DNA of 64,000 nucleotides, taken from Desulfopila sp. IMCC35006 (lineage in GTDB: Bacteria > Desulfobacterota > Desulfobulbia > Desulfobulbales > Desulfocapsaceae). Positions 52,457 to 61,194 of this stretch are shown here, in pieces; the first letter of the stretch is position 1, and each line of letters begins with the position of its first letter. The notes beneath the pieces were generated by a model that saw only the letters and a list, made by a program, of their open reading frames with translations, was not told the origin of the DNA and did no database searches. Location: the NCBI RefSeq assembly GCF_005116645.1, contig NZ_SWCM01000019.1, forward strand, positions 1 through 64,000, written 5' to 3'. The translations under genes were made by a program, and so were the position numbers.

Positions 52457-54235
52457 TTACTCGACCCTGGTCAGCATCTCCTCAATCACCGTAAGCCCGG
52501 TCTGCCAGAAGGCGGGACTGTTCAGGTCTATAGCGAAGGGGTGCAGCAGAACGTAGGGGGATTGTGAGCCGCCGGCCGAAAGAAGCTGGAGATATTTCTG
52601 CACAAAAGGTTCTCCTTCCTGCTGGTAGATCCCATACAGGGCTAAAACCAGCAGCTCGCCAAAGGCATACGAATACACGTAGCCGGGCGTCGATAAAAAA
52701 TGGGGAATGTAGGACCACCAGATCGAATAGTCGTCACCCATGTGCACCGAATCGCCGAACATCGCCCGCTGGGTCGACATCCAGTATTCACTTAATTGTT
52801 CACTGCTGAGTTCCCCTTTTTGCCGCCTTCCTTCGTGCATCAGCTGCTCAAAACGGTTCATCGCTGTCTGTCTGAAGACCGTCGCGAAAATTGATTCCAG
52901 TTTCTGACAGATGAACGCCCGCCGTTGCTGATCGTTTTCCAGAAGTTCCAGTTGACTGTTGAAGACGAGCAGCTCGGCAAAGACCGAGGCCGTTTCAGCC
53001 AGCGGCAAAGGGGTGTCGCTGTTGAAATGTCCCTGGCCTGCCGCAAGAACCTGGTGCACCCCATGGCCAAGCTCATGGGCGACCGTGGAGACGTCCCGCA
53101 GATTGCCGGTGTAGTTCACCAGCACGTAGGGGTGCACCTCGGGGATGCAGGGATGGGCGAAAGCTCCGCCGCGCTTGCCGGTAGCCACCGGGGCGTGAAT
53201 CCACTTGCGGGAAAAAAACATTTCGGCAATTTCGCCCATCTTGGGAGAAAATGCACTAAATGAGGAAAGGACCGTCTCCCGGCATGCCACCCAGCCGATT
53301 TTTTGCGTCGGCAAGGACGGAAGAGGGGCGTATCGATCGTAGTCTTCTAAGCGGTCGAGACCCAGCAGCTGCCGTTTGACGTGGTAATAGCGATTGACCA
53401 GATCGTAGCGCGAGGTGACTGTTTCTATCAGGGTTTCAACCGTAGTGTCCTGCAGTTCATTGTGCAGATTCATGGAACTGACCCAGCTGGTATGCTTACG
53501 AAGCCGGTCGGTAATCATTTTGTCTGCGGCCAGAGTGTTAAAGATATGGGTGAGGATATGGTTGTTTTTTCTGAGTCCTTCGGTCATTTCGGCTGCGGCG
53601 GTCTGCCGAATACTGCGCTCTGAATCGTAGAGGTCGGTAAGCACCTCTTCTTCCGATCTGTCCTTTGGACCGAACTTGAGATCACTGAGAATTTTGCTGA
53701 AAAGCGTGGTCCAGGCATTCCGGCCCACCGCCTCTTTTTCCAGGAGTAACTTTTCCTCCAGTTCGCTGAGCTGGTGGGGGCGATATCGTCTCTGGGCTTC
53801 GAGATAGTGGCGATACTGAGTGAGTTGGGGGCTGGCCAGCAGGGTCATTGCCTGTTTATCGCCCACCTGGTTCCATTCCAGCTCAAAAAAGACGATTTCT
53901 GTCCCGCACTTGCTGTATAATTCATGGATCCGCTGATCAAGTGCACCTGCCTTGGCGTTGGCCATCTGGGTGGTGAAATTGAGAAAGGAGAAGGTGCCAA
54001 GCTTGGTCAAGGTACAATCGAGGTTTTCCAGTCTCCTGACGAGCGTGAGCAATTGTTCTGCATTCAGTTCAGCAACTTTGCCGTAATGACTTTTGTTGAT
54101 TGCGCCGGCCTCTGTTTCGCACCAGGCAATATCGGATTCTATATATGGATCCTCTATGCCGGAATATAAATCTGTCAAATTCCACAGGATGTCGGTAGTG
54201 CCCAAGGTGGTATTCAGTTTCGCTGTCTCTGACAT
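52457..54235 (-). CDS. pepF: M3 family oligoendopeptidase (PepF type)
   Basis: 592 residues from the ATG at 54235, with GGAGG directly upstream; the longer start at 54247 has none. The zinc motif HELGHGVHQ is near residue 370 within VSTVAHELGHGVHQVL, and the HPYVLVNYTGNLRDV and HMGDDYSIWWSYIPHFLSTPGYVYSYAFG blocks are family features. It cleaves short cytoplasmic peptides. The stop lies one base after the convergent regulator gene. It follows trpA by 18 bases, so it may be cotranscribed with trpBA. Confidence 0.93.
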   Translation of the reverse strand: MSETAKLNTTLGTTDILWNLTDLYSGIEDPYIESDIAWCETEAGAINKSHYGKVAELNAEQLLTLVRRLENLDCTLTKLGTFSFLNFTTQMANAKAGALDQRIHELYSKCGTEIVFFELEWNQVGDKQAMTLLASPQLTQYRHYLEAQRRYRPHQLSELEEKLLLEKEAVGRNAWTTLFSKILSDLKFGPKDRSEEEVLTDLYDSERSIRQTAAAEMTEGLRKNNHILTHIFNTLAADKMITDRLRKHTSWVSSMNLHNELQDTTVETLIETVTSRYDLVNRYYHVKRQLLGLDRLEDYDRYAPLPSLPTQKIGWVACRETVLSSFSAFSPKMGEIAEMFFSRKWIHAPVATGKRGGAFAHPCIPEVHPYVLVNYTGNLRDVSTVAHELGHGVHQVLAAGQGHFNSDTPLPLAETASVFAELLVFNSQLELLENDQQRRAFICQKLESIFATVFRQTAMNRFEQLMHEGRRQKGELSSEQLSEYWMSTQRAMFGDSVHMGDDYSIWWSYIPHFLSTPGYVYSYAFGELLVLALYGIYQQEGEPFVQKYLQLLSAGGSQSPYVLLHPFAIDLNSPAFWQTGLTVIEEMLTRVE

Positions 54236-54252
54236 GGCTGCCTCCATTTTTT

Positions 54253-55017
54253 TCAGCGTAAGCCTTTGATAAACGGGCCAACCGCCTCTGCCCCTTGTTC
54301 TTCTACCAGGCGAATCGTCTCCGAGCCGATAACCGCCATGTCGGCCTTGCCGGTAATGGCCGCGACATCATTGTGGTTCCGGATGCCGAAGCCAACGGCA
54401 ATCGGCAGGGACGTAGCTGCTCTGCATCTGGCAAGATAGGCATTGAAATCGTCGTCGAATTCGGATTTTTTCCCGGTCACCCCGCGACGGGCGGCGCAAT
54501 AAATGAAACCGGCAGCCGAGTTGTTGAGTTTTGCCATCCGTTCATCTGTTGAGGTTGGGGCAAAGATGAGGATCGGCGCAACCTGGAACTGCGTGGCCAG
54601 CTGAAAAAAAGCTTCACCCATTTCCGGCGGCAGATCGGGAATGATAAGCCCTTTGACGCCCGCACTGAGGCAATCCCTGAAAAACCGTTCTTCACCGTAT
54701 TTGAAGATGATATTGTAGTAGGTCATGAACAGGAAGGGAATATCATGCAGTCGGGACATTTCCGCGCCGAAAGCCATGCAGTCGGCGACAGTAGTGCCAA
54801 GGGCCAGACTGTCCTGATTGGCTTTCAGGATGACAGGACCGTCGGCCATGGGTTCGGAAAAAGGTATCTGCATCTCAATGCAGTCGACCCCGTTATCAAC
54901 CATCTGGGCGATAACCTGGCGGTTGGTGGCAAAGGACGGATAGCCGAGGACGATGTGGGTCATCAGCAGAATTTTCTTCTGTTCCAGTCGGTTGCGTAAG
55001 ATTTTTTCCAGTAGCAT
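54253..55017 (-). CDS. trpA: tryptophan synthase alpha chain
   Basis: 254 residues. Catalytic Glu49 region CIEMQIPFSEPMADGPVI, then LFMTYYNIIFKYG, LIIPDLPPEMGEAF with the catalytic Asp, and VGFGIRNHNDVAAITGKADMAVIGSE phosphate-binding loop. It is slightly short but complete. It cleaves indole-3-glycerol phosphate and passes indole to TrpB. It lies 23 bases after trpB; no other trp gene is in the window, and no trp leader or attenuator was found. Confidence 0.95.
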   Translation of the reverse strand: MLLEKILRNRLEQKKILLMTHIVLGYPSFATNRQVIAQMVDNGVDCIEMQIPFSEPMADGPVILKANQDSLALGTTVADCMAFGAEMSRLHDIPFLFMTYYNIIFKYGEERFFRDCLSAGVKGLIIPDLPPEMGEAFFQLATQFQVAPILIFAPTSTDERMAKLNNSAAGFIYCAARRGVTGKKSEFDDDFNAYLARCRAATSLPIAVGFGIRNHNDVAAITGKADMAVIGSETIRLVEEQGAEAVGPFIKGLR

Positions 55018-55040
55018 TATATTTTCACCATCTCAAAATG

Positions 55041-56270
55041 TTATTTATCGTATTCTTTGCCGCGGGCGATAATAAACTCCTTCCATGAAGGATCGTTAAA
55101 GGCGTGGGCGATGGTAAAGATATCCTTGTCGCCCCGGCCGGATTGATTAATGATAATGGCATCATCCGGGCCAAGAAGAGGGGCTTCCTTAAAGGCCTGG
55201 ACAAAACCGTGGGCAGATTCGAGGGCCGGGATAATACCCTCCATGCGCATGGTTAGATCGAGTGCCTGCATAACCTCATCGTCGGTGGCAGAGGCAAACC
55301 GTACCCGCTTTTTCTCAGCCAGGTCGGCGAGAATCGGACTGACGCCGACATAGTCGAGCCCTGCTGCCACTGAATGGGTTTCGAGCATCTGTCCGTCGTC
55401 GTTTTGCAGGAACATGGTTTTATAGCCCTGGGCCACCCCCGGGCTGGCATCGACACCGCAGAGCCTTGCTGCGTGATGCCCTGTTGCAATGCCTTTGCCC
55501 CCGGCCTCAACGCCAACAAGTTCCACGGCATTGTTGTCAAGAAAACCCTGGAAAATCCCCATGGCGTTGGATCCTCCACCCACACAGGCGTAGACCCGTG
55601 CCGGTGGTTTGCCGTGCTGCGCCAGAATCTGCTGCTGCGCCTCGGTGCCGATAATTGATTGAAACCAGGAGACCATCTCGGGGAAAGGGGCGGGACCGCA
55701 GGCAGTACCGAGGACGTAGTGGGTGGAATCGACGTTGGTGACCCAATCGCGGAAAGCCTCGTTGATCGCATCCTTCAGAGTTTTCGAACCGTCTTTTACC
55801 GGGACGACGGTAGCCCCCATTTTCTCCATCCAGAAGACATTGGGGCGCTGCCGCAGCATATCGACCTCGCCCATATATATTGTACACTCCAGACCGAATT
55901 TGGCCGCCATGGTCGCCGTCGCCACGCCATGCTGGCCGGCGCCGGTCTCGGCGATCACCCTTTTTTTGCCCATTCGTTTGACCAGCAGACCCTGGCCCAT
56001 AACGTTATTGGCTTTGTGGGCTCCGGTGTGGTTGAGGTCTTCACGTTTGATATAAATCTTTGCTCCGCCAAAGTGGCGGGTGAGGTTTTCGGCAAAGGTC
56101 AGGGGGGTAGGCCTGCAGGAGTAGGTGGACATAATGTCGAGGTATTGCTGCCAGAAATCCGGATCCTCTTTGGCTTCTTTAAAACTGCTTTTCAGCTGTT
56201 CAAATGTCTCATGGAGGATTTCCGGGATAAACGCGCCACCCCATTTGCCAAAAAAACCGTCTTTGTTCAT
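55041..56270 (-). CDS. trpB: tryptophan synthase beta chain
   Basis: 409 residues from the ATG at 56270 (MNKDGFFGKWGGAF), with GGAGA upstream. The PLP Lys is in YIKREDLNHTGAHKANNVMGQ, and ETGAGQHGVATATMAAKFGLEC, the GGGSNAMG phosphate loop and the C-terminal INQSGRGDKDIFTI (Ser motif) are intact. It belongs to the ordinary TrpB1 type. It is divergent from fliW across a gap of about 100 bases. Confidence 0.97.
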   Translation of the reverse strand: MNKDGFFGKWGGAFIPEILHETFEQLKSSFKEAKEDPDFWQQYLDIMSTYSCRPTPLTFAENLTRHFGGAKIYIKREDLNHTGAHKANNVMGQGLLVKRMGKKRVIAETGAGQHGVATATMAAKFGLECTIYMGEVDMLRQRPNVFWMEKMGATVVPVKDGSKTLKDAINEAFRDWVTNVDSTHYVLGTACGPAPFPEMVSWFQSIIGTEAQQQILAQHGKPPARVYACVGGGSNAMGIFQGFLDNNAVELVGVEAGGKGIATGHHAARLCGVDASPGVAQGYKTMFLQNDDGQMLETHSVAAGLDYVGVSPILADLAEKKRVRFASATDDEVMQALDLTMRMEGIIPALESAHGFVQAFKEAPLLGPDDAIIINQSGRGDKDIFTIAHAFNDPSWKEFIIARGKEYDK

Positions 56271-56377
56271 TATCGTCTCCATATAATATTTAATGCGGGG
56301 TTTACTTGAATGTCGATGAAGGTTTCTGATAAGCTGATAAAAATATCACACATACCTTTCAGGTAAAGGAGAACAGT

Positions 56378-56815
56378 ATGACCAGAGATGGCGAAGTTGT
56401 AAACAACCCGATAATCGAATCAGACAAAGTATTGACCTTCCCCCGCGGCATTCCAGGGTTTGAAAAATACACTACTTATATCGTTTATCACAAGGAAGAA
56501 AATGATATCAGCGCCTTTTGGCTGGAATCCTGCGATGACCCAAGTGTCACGTTTACTCTGGTCGATCCCGGTCAATACGGGCTCAGTTACGAGTTGGAAC
56601 TGACCGACGAAGAACGCGATCTCCTGCAGGCGGAAAAGGCGGAAGAGCTGGGCATATTCATGGTACTCAGCAAAAAAGAGGCTGGCGCTAAAGCGATGCC
56701 GATAATCAATGCAAATATTATCGGCCCGATAATAATAAATCCACGAACCCAGCTCGCCCTGCAGAAGGTCATCTTTCGCTCCCGGGTACAGGCAACTATA
56801 GTTCAGGAGAATTGA
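56378..56815 (+). CDS. fliW: flagellar assembly factor FliW
   Basis: 145 residues. The N-terminal FPRGIPGFEKYTTY, then CDDPSVTFTLVDP and the C-terminal IIGPIIINPRTQLALQKVI are FliW signatures. FliW binds flagellin and, when released, sequesters the translational repressor CsrA. This implies a motile organism using the FliW-CsrA switch. csrA and flagellin genes, often adjacent, are not present here. The plus-strand promoter must lie in the 107-base gap to trpB. Confidence 0.92.
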   Translation: MTRDGEVVNNPIIESDKVLTFPRGIPGFEKYTTYIVYHKEENDISAFWLESCDDPSVTFTLVDPGQYGLSYELELTDEERDLLQAEKAEELGIFMVLSKKEAGAKAMPIINANIIGPIIINPRTQLALQKVIFRSRVQATIVQEN

Positions 56816-56853
56816 TGGTGCCGTAAAAAATGACCGAAAGGGCAGAGAAAACT

Positions 56854-58518
56854 TCACTTGCTTCGTGGTTCGCCCGGAGGGAGTGCCCTTGCTTGAAGAA
56901 GTTGTTTTCGGCAGGTCGCCGCAAAATCTTCCGGATAGTGTCCGTTGATAAAACGGAGCTGGGCTTCACTGAAAGCCCCGGGAGATTCCGGTAAACGGGG
57001 AAGAAAGGCATAAAGAAGAGGCTGTGAAGGCCCACTTTTTTCATTTAACCTTTTTGAATATTCAATGGAGGTAACCATCTTTGCGCCAATCCCGGCGAGT
57101 GCCTTCTGGGCCATCAGGATACCCGTATCGAGGGAGCGGCGCACGCGGCTGCTGCATTCAAAAATATTCCCTGCCAGACTGCCGTCTGCTGCGGGCAGGG
57201 TCATGAGCTGCAACTCCCACTGTGAGGTCTGCGCTTTCGGAACAAAGAGCATGACCCTCTCATCGTACCAGACGATCAGGCTTGCCTCCAGGTCTTCACG
57301 ACCGTCCATCCGACGATTGGCCGCTATCGCTCGTCGATAGTCCGTAAAAAAATCACTGGTATAGTCCTGTCGGTATTGCTCTATTGCCGCAGCGACAAGA
57401 TCGCCGCAGCTGTAGGCGGATATCTGGCCGACTGATTGTGCGGTCCCGTAATGATAGCAGTCAACCTGGTCCGGCACCATGGCATACTGCTGGTGAATCT
57501 GCTGATGCGAGGCGTGGAGTCGATACTTGGAGGGCGCGAAATCGAAACCAAAATTCCAGCCCCATAATGTTGCCGGAGCATCTCCCGAGCGTTTTGCCTC
57601 GGCGACGACCGCTAATCTAAGTGCCTCCAGTTCTTCTTCCGTCAAAACCCTTTGCGGATGGGCCGTGAATGTTGCCGGCAGATGAGCGCCGAGTTCTTCC
57701 GCCAGCCGGATATAGCTGCGTTGATAGTAAAGATATCTCAAGCCTTTAATATCGTGCGAACTGAGGGCGTCGATGGAATAGCGGATGGCATCGTCCGCCA
57801 TATTGGCGGCATAGTGACCGCCGGGAATATAGGAATTACGACGCAGATATTCAAATACATGGCTGTGCTTATCCTTTGGCCATTCACCGACAATTTCGCT
57901 GCCACCCTGGGCGCCGGGGCGGATTACCATGACTACTTTATAGCTATCCGGCAGGTGTGGATTATTGGCGACGGCTTCAAAGAGGGCATGGTTATGGATG
58001 ATCGGTTTAATTGCACCTGATTTCTTTTTTCTGTACTTCAGACCGATCGGCTGTTCCCCATCTTTAATTATGCCACAGCTCAGTTCGGCCAGCTGCTGCA
58101 GATCTTGCGGATCTGTCGAACAGGTTGCCAAAGCCAGGAGAAGCGGGTCGGGCAGGTCGGCCAGGAGTGATGTGCTGATGTTGTTCCGCGTAAGTATCCT
58201 GCTGAGAGAAACGGCCTCCGGTTGCGGCAGCCTGATGCGCTCCGGTTTTCTGGCACTGGCATCGGCCCATTCCTTGTCAATATAGGTCCTGCCCTTGAAG
58301 GGGAAAGGATTGGGAATCTCAAAAATCCAGTCGGCAGCATCCACTGCAACGTTTCCCTCAGGAAAATTCCTCTCGTTATCAACCGGATCGTTTTCCTCCG
58401 TTCGCCCAAGAGGTTCTATGCTGGCGGACTGTCTGAGGTTGGTGACCCGGTAGGCAGGCTTATGGATGGCATACTGAAATGTGCCGTGGGGGGTTACGCA
58501 TGTTGGTAATCGTTTCAT
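56854..58518 (-). CDS. unrecognised 554-residue protein with a HIT/GalT-like histidine block
   Basis: No firm family. The central block WGWNFGFDFAPSKYRLHASHQQIHQQYAMVP resembles the Asn-Gly...His-x-His-x-Gln block of GalT and Ap4A-phosphorylase-type (HIT superfamily) enzymes, with HASHQQIHQQ as candidate catalytic His residues. An upstream segment with PDSYKVVMVIRPGAQGGSEIVGEW and GHYAANMADDAIRYS would fit the nucleotide-binding half. The protein is soluble, without signal or membrane segment. It lies four bases downstream of rsmI on the same strand, so the two are cotranscribed. The assignment to a nucleotidyltransferase fold is inference from one motif. Confidence 0.7.
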   Translation of the reverse strand: MKRLPTCVTPHGTFQYAIHKPAYRVTNLRQSASIEPLGRTEENDPVDNERNFPEGNVAVDAADWIFEIPNPFPFKGRTYIDKEWADASARKPERIRLPQPEAVSLSRILTRNNISTSLLADLPDPLLLALATCSTDPQDLQQLAELSCGIIKDGEQPIGLKYRKKKSGAIKPIIHNHALFEAVANNPHLPDSYKVVMVIRPGAQGGSEIVGEWPKDKHSHVFEYLRRNSYIPGGHYAANMADDAIRYSIDALSSHDIKGLRYLYYQRSYIRLAEELGAHLPATFTAHPQRVLTEEELEALRLAVVAEAKRSGDAPATLWGWNFGFDFAPSKYRLHASHQQIHQQYAMVPDQVDCYHYGTAQSVGQISAYSCGDLVAAAIEQYRQDYTSDFFTDYRRAIAANRRMDGREDLEASLIVWYDERVMLFVPKAQTSQWELQLMTLPAADGSLAGNIFECSSRVRRSLDTGILMAQKALAGIGAKMVTSIEYSKRLNEKSGPSQPLLYAFLPRLPESPGAFSEAQLRFINGHYPEDFAATCRKQLLQARALPPGEPRSK

Positions 58519-58521
58519 GAT

Positions 58522-59379
58522 TCAGTCCTTCTCTTGCCACAGGCCAAGAGCCTGTTGATAAATCTGCGACCGTGACAGGCCAAGATCATCCGCCAGGCGG
58601 CGGCTGACATCCTTGAGCGAGAGTTCCGAGTTATCCCGGTACCAGAGGAGCAGCTCTTCCACCGTCTGGCCCTGCACTTCTTCCTGTACTCCAGGCCAGA
58701 TAATGACGACAAATTCACCCCGGTTCCTGCCCTCCTGACTTTTTGCCAGCAGACTGCTTATCGTGCCATGCTGCAGATCCTCAAAGTTTTTGGTCAGCTC
58801 TCTTGCCCAGAAACATTGGCGCTCGCCAAATATCGCCAACGCGTCAGCGAGAAGTGCGTCAATCCGATGGGGCGACTCATAAATGACAATTGGATATTCA
58901 CTGGCCGCAAGAGAGGTGAGCTGTTTGCGTCGCTGCCCTTTTTTGGATGGAAGAAAACCGAGAAACAAAAAACCGGAAGAGGTCATTCCCGAGGCGGACA
59001 GAGCGGTGGTGAGAGCTGATGGTCCCGGGAGCGGTACCACTGTCACGCAGTTTTCCTGGAGGAGTTGAACCACCACTGCGCCCGGGTCGGAAATACCGGG
59101 AGTGCCGGCGTCGCTGACCAGAGCAATATTGAGCCCTTCCTGGAGTCGCTGCAGGATTTCTTCGCTGCGTTCCACTTCTTTTTCCCGGTAATAACTTATC
59201 AGCGGAGTCTCGATGTTGAAATGATTGAGCAGTCTTTTGGTATGCCGGGTGTCTTCTGCAGCAATAAGATCCACTTCTTTGAGGGTGCGCAGGCACCGCA
59301 GGGTGATATCTTCCAGGTTGCCTATCGGGGTAGGAACGATATAGAGGGTTCCTGTTTTGGTTGATACAGCAGAGGGCAT
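58522..59379 (-). CDS. rsmI: 16S rRNA (cytidine(1402)-2'-O)-methyltransferase
   Basis: 285 residues. The family start LYIVPTPIGNLEDITLR is at residues 12-28, followed by AEDTRHTKRLL, SDAGTPGISDPG (SAM pocket), PLPGPSALTTALSASGM and the C-terminal helical region with LGLSRSQIYQQALG. It methylates C1402 of 16S rRNA in the decoding centre. No good ribosome binding site is seen before the ATG. It is divergent from the ArsR-permease pair. Confidence 0.96.
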   Translation of the reverse strand: MPSAVSTKTGTLYIVPTPIGNLEDITLRCLRTLKEVDLIAAEDTRHTKRLLNHFNIETPLISYYREKEVERSEEILQRLQEGLNIALVSDAGTPGISDPGAVVVQLLQENCVTVVPLPGPSALTTALSASGMTSSGFLFLGFLPSKKGQRRKQLTSLAASEYPIVIYESPHRIDALLADALAIFGERQCFWARELTKNFEDLQHGTISSLLAKSQEGRNRGEFVVIIWPGVQEEVQGQTVEELLLWYRDNSELSLKDVSRRLADDLGLSRSQIYQQALGLWQEKD

Positions 59380-59484
59380 GTGTTTGCTCGTGGTAAAAGA
59401 AATGGAAGTGAAAATATTTGGTCAACAGTATGCTCAATTGAGAAAAAAATTGCATCTGCTTTTCTTGACTCGATCCTGGCCGAT

Positions 59485-59510
59485 GTATATGAATATATGA
59501 TCAGATATAC
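59485..59510 (+). promoter_or_regulatory. candidate ArsR-family operator
   Basis: An imperfect dyad GTATAT (59485-59490) / ATATAC (59505-59510) with ATATATGATCA between, 17 bases ahead of the regulator start. ArsR/SmtB operators are typically A/T-rich dyads of this size in this position. The assignment rests on position and symmetry. Confidence 0.45.
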
Positions 59511-59526
59511 TAGAAAAGGAGGGGTA

Positions 59527-59901
59527 ATGGGAAGCGACCAATGCATCGGGCGGATTGTTCATCAGGATAAAGTGGATCTGGCACGGGCGCATGACCTTGA
59601 TCCCGCCCAGGTAGAGCAGCTCTGTCAGCTTTTCAAGGTATTTTCTGAGCCGGGTCGATTGCGGATTGTTCATGCCTTGCTGCAGCAGGAAATGTGTGTC
59701 TGCGACCTGGCTGCATTGCTCGATGTGTCTGAGTCGGCAGTCAGTCATCAGCTGCGCCTGCTGCGCACCATGGGACTGGTTGTCAACAGGCGTGAAGGTA
59801 CAGTCCTTTACTATCGACCGGCTGATCGACGTCTGCTGGGATTAATCAGGTTTGCCCGCTCGCTGCTGGAAGATGAGCAGGATTCTCTCAATGGGAAATA
59901 G
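59527..59901 (+). CDS. ArsR/SmtB-family metal-responsive repressor
   Basis: 124 residues from the ATG at 59527, with a perfect AAGGAGG nine bases upstream; the longer frame starting at 59380 overlaps the divergent rsmI region and is unlikely. The winged helix has EMCVCDLAALL (Cys57, Cys59, Asp60) followed by the recognition helix SESAVSHQLRLLRTMGLV. Together with Cys6, His12 and His22 at the N terminus this is an alpha3N-type thiolate metal site. The alpha5 His/Asp site of zinc sensors is absent. It should repress the following permease until a soft metal binds. It lies nine bases before the permease gene. Confidence 0.92.
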   Translation: MGSDQCIGRIVHQDKVDLARAHDLDPAQVEQLCQLFKVFSEPGRLRIVHALLQQEMCVCDLAALLDVSESAVSHQLRLLRTMGLVVNRREGTVLYYRPADRRLLGLIRFARSLLEDEQDSLNGK

Positions 59902-59910
59902 AGGTGTTTC

Positions 59911-61095
59911 ATGTTACCAATATTAATAAAACTCCTGCAGGAAATCTGGCATATCCTGCTCGATTCATCATTTTATATTTTGATGGGAATCACCATCGCC
60001 GGTCTACTGCGGGTAATTCTCAATCCGAATACTGTGCTCAGGCACCTGGGGCGTGGCCGATACAGCTCCGTTGTTAAGGCAGCTTTACTAGGCGTACCGC
60101 TGCCGCTCTGATCGTGTGGTGTGCTGCCGGCGGCAGCATCGCTCAGAAAGCAGGGGGCCAACAAGGGGGCGACTACCGCGTTTCTTATTTCCACCCCTGA
60201 ATCAGGGATAGACTCGATGGCTATAACCTATGCCCTCCTGGATCCGATTATGACCATTATCCGTCCGGTGGCGGCGTTTGTCACGGCGATGATGGCGGGC
60301 TTTGCCGAAAATCTTTTCTTCTGGCAGAAAAACAACGAGGAAATAGCGGTGGATAAAAGTTGCCCGGTGGATAATTGCTGTGATGGGATTGACTGCCCGG
60401 ACGAAGTCCATAAGAAACATCATACCTTGGTCGAAAAAGCAGTTGCCGGAGTGCGGTTTGGCTATCAAGAGGTCTGGGGCGATATTGTCGTCTGGTTTTT
60501 TATCGGCGTTTTGCTTGCGGCGGCAATTACGGCCATGGTGCCTGAGGACCTGATGGCGACTCTTTTGGGCGGCGGCCTCAGCTCCATGCTGGTTATGCTG
60601 GTAGTGGGGATACCATTGTATATCTGTGCCACAGCCTCGACGCCTATTGCCGCAGCGCTGATTTTGAAGGGGGTCAGTCCCGGCGCAGCCCTGGTTTTTC
60701 TACTGGTTGGGCCGGCGACCAATGTTACCTCTCTTTCTGTTTTGACCGGTATTCTCGGCAAAAAAAGCACCGCGCTGTATTTAACTATACTTTCCTCGTG
60801 CGCGGTGCTTTTCGGCCTGGGAATCGATATCCTGTATCAATGGCTCGGTGTTTCCCCTCGGGCAATTATCGGCAATGCCTCGGAATTGATTCCGGCACAG
60901 GTCAAACTGGTTGCGGTCGTCATTTTGCTGGCAATTTCAATTAAACCGCTGGTTGGGGCAATTCGGCAGAAATTTGTCGCGAAACCGGACCAGACGACTT
61001 TTATCAGTCCGTTTCCGCCGGTTCCGTCATCTGGCCAAAACAAGGCGAAACACCCCGGCAAAGAGGCAGCCGATCATTGCAGTTGTTGTAAATAA
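59911..61095 (+). CDS. SO_0444-family Cu/Zn efflux permease with in-frame TGA (probable selenocysteine)
   Basis: 394 residues if the TGA at 60109-60111 (codon 67) is read as selenocysteine. Both halves lie in the same frame and join as GVPLPL-U-SCGVLPAAASL, where relatives have Cys-Ser-Cys. The first half has two membrane segments, the second half about six. Between them is a Cys/His-rich loop (about residues 151-173, CPVDNCCDGIDCPDEVHKK), and the tail ends CSCCK; both are probable metal-binding parts. The upstream regulator and these motifs suggest export of a soft metal or metalloid. A simple reading would give a 66-residue fragment and a second gene from a GTG at 60121. A disabling mutation remains the alternative, but no other damage is seen. 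Confidence 0.82.
60109..60138 (+). promoter_or_regulatory. candidate bacterial SECIS element
   Basis: TGA at 60109-60111 is followed, after ten bases, by a perfect 7-bp hairpin TGCTGCC (60122-60128) / GGCAGCA (60132-60138) with loop GGC. The loop begins 18 bases after the TGA and starts with G. This agrees with the bacterial SECIS model (apical loop 16-37 bases from the TGA, at least four upper base pairs, G among the first two loop bases), which recruits SelB with Sec-tRNA. Confidence 0.7.
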
Positions 61096-61099
61096 CAGC

Positions 61100-61116
61100 T
61101 ACGCTACGGTAGCGTA
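61100..61116 (+). promoter_or_regulatory. perfect palindrome between the permease and pfkA
   Basis: TACGCTAC-G-GTAGCGTA, a 17-base perfect dyad five bases after the permease stop and 79 bases before pfkA. It could be an operator for pfkA or a short hairpin at the end of the permease message. No T run follows it, so it is not a standard terminator. Confidence 0.35.
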
Positions 61117-61194
61117 TATGGATTGAAAAATACAGTTTGCTGCAGTTACAAAAACCGTACAAACGATAACGTATCACATCACTGAAGGAGGAAG

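Noticed and set aside
60121-61095. Separate permease gene starting at GTG 60121
   Set aside because: The start would lack the first membrane segments and the conserved PLPL-x-SCG motif; the frame is continuous with the upstream 66 codons, and GTG 60121 has no ribosome binding site.
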